Source of the DNA: Pseudomonadota bacterium
GTDB lineage: Bacteria > Pseudomonadota > Alphaproteobacteria > Rhizobiales > Methylopilaceae
Reading direction: 5' to 3'
DNA length: 13,141 bases
Assembly: GCA_023389135.1 (NCBI GenBank)
Contig: JAEWEX010000364.1
Location: forward strand, 1-13,141
Shown one piece after another: positions 7,299 to 13,141 of the stretch. Under the pieces are notes generated by a model. That model ran no database searches and had not been told where the DNA came from. It saw only the letters and a program-made list of their open reading frames with translations. Each line of letters begins with the position of its first letter. Position 1 is the first letter of the stretch. A program made the position numbers and the translations under genes.

Positions 7299-8047
7299 GG
7301 CAGCCCCTCGCCGAGATAGGCCTGCTGCACGGCGGGATCGGAGCGGATCATCTTCGGCGTGTCGGAGGCCGTGACCCTGCCGCCGACCAGCACCGTGACG
7401 CGGTCGGCCAGCGCGAACACCGCGTCCATGTCGTGCTCCACCATCAGGACGCCGAAGCGGGAGCGCAGCGAGCGCACCAGCGTCACGATCTCCTGGGCCT
7501 CCGACGGGCCCAGGCCGGCCAGAGGCTCGTCCAGCAGCACCAGGCGCGGCCGGCAGGCCAGCGCAACCGCGATCTCGAGCCTGCGGCGGTCGCCATGGGA
7601 CAGGTTGCGCGCCAGCGTGCCGGCGCGGCCGGAGAGGCCGACATCCTCCAGCGCCGCCTCGGCATGGACGAACAGGCCGCGCTCGGCCGAGAGGGGTCTG
7701 AAGAAGCGGAAGCTGGAGCCGGACCGGCACTGGACGGCGAACGCGACATTGTCGCGCGCGCTCCAGCCGTCGAACAGGCTCGTCACCTGGAACGAGCGCA
7801 CCAGGCCGAGCGCGACGCGGGCATGGACCGGCCTGCGGGTGACGTCGGCGCCGTCGATGGCGATCCGGCCGGCATCGGGGCGGATCGAGCCGGCCAGGAG
7901 GCCGATCAGCGTGCTCTTGCCGGCGCCGTTGGGTCCGATCAGCGCATGGATCTCGCCAATGGCGAGGTCGACCGACGCGCCGTCGACCGCCGCCAGCCCG
8001 CCATAGCGCTTCACGAGCCCGCGGGCCTCCAGCCGCGCGGCGCTCAC
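7295..8047 (-). CDS. livG: ABC transporter ATP-binding protein, LivG type
   Basis: A 250-residue ATPase partner of the LivF-type protein. Walker A is GPNGAGKS (38-45), Walker B is LVLLDE (169-174) and the switch His is His205 in VEHDMD. The signature reads LSHGD (149-153) rather than LSGGQ, a variant seen in LivG-type subunits. The C-terminal block ...SDPAVQQAYLGE is typical of LivG. The GTG start (complement of 8045-8047) overlaps the livM TGA as GTGA, with GAGG five bases upstream, so translation is coupled to the permease gene before it. The longer open frame to 8263 only reads through livM in another frame. Confidence 0.93.
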
Positions 8048-8976
8048 GCGGGCCTCGCGCGCCGCACCAGGTCGGCGATGCCCCGCCGCCCGGTCAGCAC
8101 CACCGCGAGCAGCACCAGCCCGAGCCCGATGGGCCAGTGGATCGTCCAGGCCTTCGCCACCTCCTCGAAACCCAGCACCGCCGCCGCGCCGAGAAGCCCG
8201 CCCAGCGGGTGGGCGAGGCCACCGAGGATCACCATGACCAGCAGCAGACCGCTTTCCTGCCATGCGAGGTTGGCCGGCGCGACGAAGCCGTTGAGATTGG
8301 CCATGAGCGCGCCGGCAAGTCCGGCGAAGGCGCCGCCGATGACGAAGCCGGCCAGGCGGTAACGAAACACCGGGAGGCCGACGGCGGCGGCGCGGACCTC
8401 ATTGTCGCGCACCGCCTCCAGCGCACGGCCGAACCGCGCCCGCCGGATGCGATCGAGCGCCGCCATGGCCAGCGCCACCACCAGCAGGGTGACGTGATAG
8501 AAGGTGCCGTCGCCCGAGATGTCGACGCCGGGCAGCGTCGAGCGACCGGGCATCCGCAGGCCGTCGTCGCCGCCATAGGCCTTCAGAGACACCGCCAGGA
8601 AGAACAGCATCTGGGCGAAGGCGAGCGTGATCATGATGAAGTAGACGCCCCGGGTGCGAAGCGAGATCGCGCCGATGATCAGGGCGGCGAAGGACGAAAG
8701 CGCCACCGCCGCCGGCCACGCCAGAACCCCGCTGACGATGCCGTTGGCCGCCAGCACCGCGACCGCATAGGCGCCGAGGCCGACGAAGGCGGCGTGGCCG
8801 AAGGACACCATGCCGCCGGTGCCCACGACGAGGTTCAGGCTCTGGGCCGCAAGGCCGTAGATCATCACCCGTGCGGCGAACCCCAGATAGTAGGTCTCGC
8901 CGATCTCGCGCAGCAGCGGCGGCAGGGCCAGCGCCGCGGCCACCAGAAGGAGGAAGACCAGCCGGCCGCGGGTCAC
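8044..8976 (-). CDS. livM: ABC transporter permease, LivM type
   Basis: A 310-residue inner-membrane permease with multiple hydrophobic helices, beginning VTRGRLVFLLLVAAALALPP. It includes LNLVVGTGGMVSFGHAAFVGLGAYA (about 48-72), the LivM hallmark region. The cytoplasmic coupling region LEAVRDNEVRAAAVG (about 196-210) contacts the ATPases in this family. The GTG start (complement of 8974-8976) overlaps the livH TGA as GTGA. A pore is formed with the LivH-type permease. High-GC codon use matches its neighbours; nothing is broken or missing. Confidence 0.92.
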   Translation of the reverse strand: MTRGRLVFLLLVAAALALPPLLREIGETYYLGFAARVMIYGLAAQSLNLVVGTGGMVSFGHAAFVGLGAYAVAVLAANGIVSGVLAWPAAVALSSFAALIIGAISLRTRGVYFIMITLAFAQMLFFLAVSLKAYGGDDGLRMPGRSTLPGVDISGDGTFYHVTLLVVALAMAALDRIRRARFGRALEAVRDNEVRAAAVGLPVFRYRLAGFVIGGAFAGLAGALMANLNGFVAPANLAWQESGLLLVMVILGGLAHPLGGLLGAAAVLGFEEVAKAWTIHWPIGLGLVLLAVVLTGRRGIADLVRRARPA

Positions 8977-9890
8977 GGCCGCGCTCCGAACAGTCCCTGC
9001 GGCCGGGCGGCCAGAACGATCGCCATCAGAACGTAGACCGCGATGGCCGCGAGCGCCGGACCGAGACTGGCCGCGACCTCGCGGTCGAAGGCCTGCCTGA
9101 GCACGATGGGCAGGAGGGCGCGGCCGCAGGTATCGATGACGCCCACCAGAAGCGCGCCGACGAAGGCGCCCCGCACCGAGCCGATGCCGCCGATGACCAC
9201 CACGACGAACGCAAGGATCAGGATGCTCTCGCCCATGCCGGTCTGCACCGCCAGCAACGGCCCGAGCAGCGCCCCCGCCAGCGCCGCCAGCGCCGCGCCG
9301 ATCCCGAACACCACGGTGAAGACGGTGCGGATATCCACCCCCATGGCGCGCGCCATGTCTCGGTTGGACGCGCCGGCCCGCACCCACATGCCGAGCCGCG
9401 TCCTGCGCACCAGCAGCCACAGTCCCGCAGCGACCGCGAGGCCGGACGCGATGATGACGAGGCGATAGGCGGGGTAGAAGAAGCCCGGGAACAGTTCGAC
9501 CGGCCCGGCAAGCGGCGCAGGCACCGACAGCGAGACCGGCGCACGCCCCCACATGATCGCCACCGTCTCGTTGGCGATCAGGATCAGGGCGAAGGTGGCC
9601 AGAACCTGGGTCAGATGATCGCGCGCATAAAGACGCCGCAGCAGCGTCAGTTCCAGCGCCATGCCCATCAGCGCGGTCAGCGTGACGCCCGCGGCGAGGG
9701 CCGGCCAGAACCCGCCGAGCGCGCCGACCAGCGCGGCGGTGAGGTAGGCCCCCAGCATGTAGAGCGAGCCGTGGGCGAGGTTGATGAGATCCATCACCCC
9801 GAACACCAGCGTCAGCCCCGCGGCGAGCAGGAACAGCATCAGGCCGAACTGGATGCCGTTCAGCGTCTGCTCGAGGACGAGGAGGGTCAT
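8973..9890 (-). CDS. livH: ABC transporter permease, LivH type
   Basis: A 305-residue inner-membrane permease starting MTLLVLEQTLNGIQFGLML, the usual LivH opening. The family block LVFGVMDLINLAHGSLYMLGAY follows (about 28-49), as does the late segment VIGGIGSVRGAFVGALLVGVID (about 236-257). About eight helices are expected. ATG at 9888-9890 is chosen on family alignment; the Shine-Dalgarno sequence is poor. The gene follows the binding-protein gene by 67 bp, a gap holding a strong stem-loop, and overlaps livM by four bases. The weak ribosome site plus hairpin suggest lower expression than the binding protein. Confidence 0.92.
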   Translation of the reverse strand: MTLLVLEQTLNGIQFGLMLFLLAAGLTLVFGVMDLINLAHGSLYMLGAYLTAALVGALGGFWPALAAGVTLTALMGMALELTLLRRLYARDHLTQVLATFALILIANETVAIMWGRAPVSLSVPAPLAGPVELFPGFFYPAYRLVIIASGLAVAAGLWLLVRRTRLGMWVRAGASNRDMARAMGVDIRTVFTVVFGIGAALAALAGALLGPLLAVQTGMGESILILAFVVVVIGGIGSVRGAFVGALLVGVIDTCGRALLPIVLRQAFDREVAASLGPALAAIAVYVLMAIVLAARPQGLFGARP

Positions 9891-9909
9891 GGCCGCCGCG
9901 GGTAGTGTG

Positions 9910-9939
9910 GCGCCGCCCCGATTGGCTCCGGTGCGGCGC
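9910..9939 (-). other. Intercistronic stem-loop between binding-protein and permease genes
   Basis: GCGCCGC (9910-9916) and GCGGCGC (9933-9939) pair in a 7-bp stem that extends by three more pairs (9918-9920 with 9929-9931) after a single mismatch, leaving an 8-base loop. No T tract follows on the transcribed strand. The position, directly after the binding-protein stop, fits hairpins that protect the upstream message from 3' decay in binding-protein-dependent importers. The structure is seen in the sequence; the role is inference. Confidence 0.55.
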
Positions 9940-9957
9940 GTGTCGTCTGGTGACGTC

Positions 9958-11160
9958 CTACAGGGCTGCCGCCATCTTGCACTCGCCGACATAGGCGTCG
10001 GCATGATCCTCGAAGATGGCGCCGAGCAGCCGGTTGGTGAGCTTGCCGTCCACCACCGCGGTCTCCCGCAGGTAGTAGTCCTGCACCGGGTACTGGTTGG
10101 CGTTGAAACGCCAGTCGCCGCGGACGCTGTCATAGCCGGCGGCCGCGAGCGCCTTCTGGACGGCGGCCTTGTCGGAGAGCTTGTCGCGGCCGACGCTTTC
10201 GATGGCCGAGCCGATCAGCAACGCGGCGTCGTAGCCCTGGCTTGCGTATAGCGAGGGCTTGCGGCCATAGGCCTTCTCGAACTCCGCCACGAAGGTCCGG
10301 TTGGCCGCGTTGTCGAGCTCCAGCGCCCAGTGGGTGGAATTGAACAGGCCGGCCTCGTTACCGGCAAGCCCGCGCAGCACGTCCTCGTCGGCGGAGAAGC
10401 CCGGCAGGAACAGCGGGGTCGAGCGGTCGAGGCCGGCGCCGACATACTGCTTGATGAAGCTGATGCCCATGCCGCCGGGAAGAAACGCGTAGACGCCCTT
10501 GGCCCCGGACGCACGGATCTGGGCGATCTCGGCGGCGTAGTCGAGCTGGCCGAGCTGGGTGTACGTCTCCTCCACCACCTCGCCCTTGAAGAAACGCTTG
10601 AAGCCGGTCAGCGCGTCCTTGCCGGCAGGATAGTTGGGCGCCACCAGCGCCACCGACGGCACCGCCTTGGACTGGACGTGCTGGCCCATGGCCTCGTGCA
10701 GATTGTCGTTCTGCCAGGCGACGTTGAAGAAATAGGGGCTGCACTCCGCCCCCGCATATTGCGACGGTCCGGCATTGGCGGAGATGTAGAATGTCTTCGC
10801 CGCGAAGATATCGGGGCCGACCGCCAGCATCAGGTTGGAGAACACGATGCCGGTCATGAACTCGACCTGGTCGCGCTTGATCAGTTCGTCCACCAGCTGC
10901 TTTGTCACGTCGGGCTTCTGCTGGTCGTCGCGGACCAGTAGATCGACCTCCGCGTCGCCGAGCTTGCCGCCGGCCAGCTTCACGGCCAGTTCGAAGCCGT
11001 CGCGGATGTCGATGCCCAGCCCCGCGCCCGGGCCCGACAACGTCGTCACCAGGCCGATCTTCACGGGCCCGGACTGCGCCACGGCGCCGCCGGCCGACAT
11101 GCCTGCCATGGCCGCGCCCAGCACGGCCCCCATCACCTTCGCCCCAAACGACTGCGACAT
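9958..11160 (-). CDS. Periplasmic substrate-binding protein of a branched-chain-type (HAAT) ABC importer
   Basis: A 400-residue exported protein. The N-terminus [20 protein letters not shown], then GGAVA, is a Sec signal with likely cleavage after Ala28. The mature part begins [17 protein letters not shown], the classical type-I periplasmic binding fold. The blocks [51 protein letters not shown] and the ending [14 protein letters not shown] place it outside the narrow LivK/LivJ group. They put it in the broader family that includes predicted aromatic-acid and amide binders. The exact ligand cannot be read from the sequence. The ATG at 11158-11160 has a strong GGGAGGAG eight bases upstream. 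The frame is open far beyond, to 12489, but that part is antisense to trxA and folC. It is the first gene of the importer operon. Confidence 0.92.
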   Translation of the reverse strand: MSQSFGAKVMGAVLGAAMAGMSAGGAVAQSGPVKIGLVTTLSGPGAGLGIDIRDGFELAVKLAGGKLGDAEVDLLVRDDQQKPDVTKQLVDELIKRDQVEFMTGIVFSNLMLAVGPDIFAAKTFYISANAGPSQYAGAECSPYFFNVAWQNDNLHEAMGQHVQSKAVPSVALVAPNYPAGKDALTGFKRFFKGEVVEETYTQLGQLDYAAEIAQIRASGAKGVYAFLPGGMGISFIKQYVGAGLDRSTPLFLPGFSADEDVLRGLAGNEAGLFNSTHWALELDNAANRTFVAEFEKAYGRKPSLYASQGYDAALLIGSAIESVGRDKLSDKAAVQKALAAAGYDSVRGDWRFNANQYPVQDYYLRETAVVDGKLTNRLLGAIFEDHADAYVGECKMAAAL

Positions 11161-11206
11161 GCCCGACGCTCCTCCCGCTGCGGTTGCCGGCCGATGCCAT
11201 CGCCGG

Positions 11207-11230
11207 TTCGTCGCCTTCGTAGCAGATGGC
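11207..11230 (-). promoter_or_regulatory. Possible promoter -10 of the importer operon
   Basis: On the minus strand the otherwise GC-only leader contains CATCTGCTACGAAGGCGAC, with TGCTACGAA as an extended -10-like element about 60 bases before the binding-protein ATG. No good -35 hexamer stands 17 bases further upstream. It is offered only as the best candidate in the divergent 204-bp region shared with trxA. Confidence 0.25.
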
Positions 11231-11283
11231 GCGGGCGGCTGCGAGACGGGTTGCGCGCCGGCCGCATGGCGGCCCTGCATTCC

Positions 11284-11312
11284 TTGACGCTGCGCCGGGG
11301 CGCACTTAGCTT
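11284..11312 (+). promoter_or_regulatory. Sigma-70-type promoter of trxA
   Basis: TTGACG (11284-11289) and TAGCTT (11307-11312) are separated by 17 bases, five of six and three of six matches to consensus including the key T-A-...-T positions. It lies 53 bases before the trxA ATG. The spacer contains the inverted repeat TGCGCC-GG-GGCGCA (11291-11304), a possible operator. Confidence 0.5.
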
Positions 11313-11364
11313 CCGGGTCGACCCAAGGGTGCCCCCGTGCCCCGATTCCCGCGAGGATTTTCAG

Positions 11365-11685
11365 ATGACCACCGTCAAGGTTTCCGACGCCAGCTTCGAG
11401 GCCGACGTCCTGAAGTCCGCCGAGCCTGTCGTCGTCGACTTCTGGGCGGAGTGGTGCGGCCCGTGCCGCATGATCGCCCCCGCGCTCGAGGAGATCGCCG
11501 GCGAGATGGCCGGCAAGGTGAAGATCGCCAAGATCAATGTGGACGAGAACCCGGGCATCGCGTCCCAGTTCGGCATCCGCTCGATCCCGACGCTGATGCT
11601 GTTCAAGGACGGCAAGCACGTTTCCACCCAGGTCGGCGCGGCGCCCAAGCCGAAGCTCGCCGAATGGATCCGCGGCGGCATCTGA
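11365..11685 (+). CDS. trxA: Thioredoxin 1
   Basis: A 106-residue cytoplasmic thiol-disulfide reductant, the usual length. The active site is WCGPC (Cys31, Cys34), with Asp25 and Trp27 in VVDFWAEW before it and cis-Pro75 in RSIPTLM. The conserved [12 protein letters not shown] forms the C-terminal helix. It is reduced by thioredoxin reductase and serves ribonucleotide reductase, PAPS reductase and peroxiredoxins, as known for the family. The ATG at 11365 follows GAGG (11353-11356) by eight bases. It is monocistronic here: it has its own promoter upstream and an intrinsic terminator 22 bases after the stop, is divergent from the importer operon and convergent with folC. Confidence 0.97.
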   Translation: MTTVKVSDASFEADVLKSAEPVVVDFWAEWCGPCRMIAPALEEIAGEMAGKVKIAKINVDENPGIASQFGIRSIPTLMLFKDGKHVSTQVGAAPKPKLAEWIRGGI

Positions 11686-11707
11686 CCGCCGATCCGCGAC
11701 TGCATGG

Positions 11708-11731
11708 AAGCCGGCAACGGGGCCGGCTTTT
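11708..11731 (+). terminator. Rho-independent terminator of trxA
   Basis: AAGCCGGC (11708-11715) pairs perfectly with GCCGGCTT (11722-11729) over a 6-base loop, AACGGG. The run TTTT (11728-11731) follows, partly within the stem. It is 22 bases after the trxA stop. Confidence 0.85.
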
Positions 11732-11750
11732 GCCGTTCGGCCGCAGCGCG

Positions 11751-11789
11751 GGAGCAGGGGGCGTCCCGAGCGCCGCGCCTCGCTGCTCC
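11751..11789 (-). terminator. Candidate 3'-end hairpin of folC
   Basis: GGAGCAG (11751-11757) and CTGCTCC (11783-11789) can pair over 25 bases that hold an internal GGCG/CGCC pair. It begins nine bases after the folC stop on the folC strand. There is no T tract, so it may act as a decay barrier or in factor-dependent termination. Confidence 0.35.
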
Positions 11790-11797
11790 TCAGGCCC

Positions 11798-13102
11798 TCA
11801 CTGCGGCGGTGTGCCGTTGGCGGACAGAACCTCGCCTGCCAGGTAGAGCGAACCGCACACCAGCACCCGTGCGGGGGCGCCGCGCGCGGCGGCGACGAGC
11901 GCCGCCTGCAGCCCGTCATGGGCGCGGGAGGGAATGCGGGCGCGGCCGGCGGCGGCCGCAACGTCGGCCGGCGGACGGCCGCTGGCGCTGGACACGATCG
12001 GGACTGCGTGCAGCTCGCGGGCGAGCCCCGCGAACGGCTCCAGGAAGCCGTCCGAATCCTTCGTGTCCAGCATGCCCACCACCAGCACCAGCGGCGTCGG
12101 GACGCGCTCTTCGAGTTCGGCCATGGCGGCGGCGATGGCGTGGCCGCCATCCGGATTGTGGCCGCCATCGAGCCAGAGCTCGACACCCTCCGGAAGCCGG
12201 TCCACCAGAGCGCCATGCGCCAGCCGCTGCAGCCGCGCCGGCCAGTCGACCCCCGCCAGCCCCTGCTCGACCGCCGCCGGGCCCACCTCGAAAGCCTCGC
12301 GCAGGGTCGCGATTGCCGCGCCCGCATTCTCGATCTGGTGGCGGCCGACCAGGCGCGGCAGCGGCAGGTCCAGCAGGCCGCGGCCGTCCTCGAACACCAG
12401 CCGGCCATGTTCCTCGCGGGCCATCCAGTCTTGCCCGGAGACGGCGAGCGGCACGCCTGCGCGGGCGGCGATCCGCTCGATGGTTTCAAGGGCCGCCGCC
12501 GGTTGTGCCGCGACGATGCCCGGCACGCCGCGCTTGAGGATGCCCGCCTTCTCCCGCGCGATCTCCGGAACGGTGTCGCCGAGGAACTTGGCGTGGTCCA
12601 GCGACACCGGCGTGATGACCGTCGCGACAGGTCGTGCGATCACGTTGGTGGCGTCGAAGCGGCCGCCGAGGCCGACCTCCAGCAGCAGCACGTCGGCCGG
12701 ATGCCGCGCGAACAGCACGAAGGCCGCGGCCGTGGTGATCTCGAACAGCGTGATCGCCTCGCCGGCATTGACCCGCTCGACCTCGTCGAACACCGCCGCC
12801 AGTTCCGCCTCGTCGACCAGGCGGCCCCCGCCGGGCCGGCCCAGCCGGATGCGCTCGTGGAAGCGAACCAGGTGCGGCGAGGTGTAGACGTGGCACCGAA
12901 GGCCCGCCGCCTCCAGCATGGCGCGCAGGAACGCGACGGTCGAGCCCTTGCCGTTGGTGCCGGCGACATGGACCACGGGCGGCACCCGCCGCTCGGGATT
13001 GCCCAGCGCCGCCAGCAACCGCTCGATGCGGCCGAGCGAGAGATCGATCTCGCGCGGGTGCAGCGCGAGGAACCGCGCGAGGATCGCTTCGCTCACATCC
13101 AT
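11798..13102 (-). CDS. folC: Bifunctional folylpolyglutamate synthase/dihydrofolate synthase
   Basis: A 434-residue cytoplasmic Mur-ligase-fold ATPase that adds glutamate to dihydropteroate and to tetrahydrofolates. The P-loop is GTNGKGS (48-54), followed by YTSPHLVRFHERI and LFEITTAAAF. The block LLLEVGLGGRFDATN and the Lys region DHAKFLGDTVPEIAREKAGI, with a probably carbamylated Lys, are clear. The C-terminal domain holds LDGGHNPDG, where DGAHNP is commonest. Length is normal. The ATG at 13100-13102 is chosen because the following residues (SEAILARFLALHPREIDLSLGRIERLLAALG) match the family start; no strong Shine-Dalgarno sequence is seen, suggesting coupling to an upstream gene off the right edge, often accD in alphaproteobacteria. 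It converges on trxA. Confidence 0.95.
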   Translation of the reverse strand: MDVSEAILARFLALHPREIDLSLGRIERLLAALGNPERRVPPVVHVAGTNGKGSTVAFLRAMLEAAGLRCHVYTSPHLVRFHERIRLGRPGGGRLVDEAELAAVFDEVERVNAGEAITLFEITTAAAFVLFARHPADVLLLEVGLGGRFDATNVIARPVATVITPVSLDHAKFLGDTVPEIAREKAGILKRGVPGIVAAQPAAALETIERIAARAGVPLAVSGQDWMAREEHGRLVFEDGRGLLDLPLPRLVGRHQIENAGAAIATLREAFEVGPAAVEQGLAGVDWPARLQRLAHGALVDRLPEGVELWLDGGHNPDGGHAIAAAMAELEERVPTPLVLVVGMLDTKDSDGFLEPFAGLARELHAVPIVSSASGRPPADVAAAAGRARIPSRAHDGLQAALVAAARGAPARVLVCGSLYLAGEVLSANGTPPQ

Positions 13103-13141
13103 GTCGCGGCACCCGGACCCGTGCGGGGATGGCGGCGCGGG

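Noticed and set aside
8137..9905. Long plus-strand open frames opposite the two permease genes
   Set aside because: They are charged, low-complexity shadow frames of the permeases, with no recognisable motif and no ribosome site.
11161..12489. N-terminal extension of the binding protein giving an 843-residue fusion
   Set aside because: The extra part is antisense to trxA and folC, has no domain, and a signal peptide with a strong ribosome site marks the true start at 11160.
13093..13141. C-terminal end of an upstream minus-strand gene (perhaps accD) overlapping the folC start
   Set aside because: A frame ending at TGA 13093-13095 is open to the edge, but only about 15 codons are visible and they carry no identifiable motif.

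Overview
The window is GC-rich chromosomal DNA from an alphaproteobacterium. The evidence is high G/C at third codon positions, an HWE-type histidine kinase, a CCA-encoding tRNA-Thr(GGT), a 24-residue membrane microprotein of a type I recall from alphaproteobacteria, and a trxA/folC convergent pair. A Rhodospirillales-like host is my best guess; the sequence does not fix it. Nearly all of the window is ordinary core or catabolic gene content. I did not find a clearly new defence or mobile system.

Layout. (1) 1-231: the start of a membrane protein gene running leftward off the edge, with a CtrA-box-like site upstream at 305-319. (2) 342-2110, minus strand: a phosphomannomutase/phosphoglucomutase preceded by a small basic protein gene, with a perfect 20-bp palindrome between them. 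(3) 2218-2451: tRNA-Thr(GGT), a terminator-like hairpin, a tandem 10-bp repeat and a 25-codon stub of a tyrosine integrase, which look like the scar of a past integration at the tRNA. (4) 2623-5688, plus strand: a PAS-GAF-HWE sensor kinase without an adjacent response regulator, a VOC metalloprotein, and a beta-hydroxyacid dehydrogenase (3-hydroxyisobutyrate dehydrogenase family). (5) 11160 down to 5698, minus strand: a branched-chain-amino-acid-type ABC importer (binding protein, two permeases, two ATPases), then the microprotein and a DUF1028 Ntn-hydrolase-like protein. (6) 11365-11731: thioredoxin with its own promoter and a strong intrinsic terminator, converging on folC (13102 down to 11798).

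How the genes fit together. The importer is tightly coupled: three successive junctions are GTGA overlaps, and a 30-nt stem-loop lies between the binding-protein gene and the first permease. The binding protein looks like those of importers for aromatic or amide-type ligands rather than a classical LivK. Downstream lie a putative Ntn hydrolase and, convergently, a short-chain hydroxyacid dehydrogenase. A module that takes up a substrate, cleaves an amide and reduces or oxidises the product is possible but is inference only. PMM/PGM supplies sugar phosphates for envelope polysaccharide, thioredoxin serves redox balance, and FolC makes polyglutamylated folate. These housekeeping genes have no evident link to the importer.
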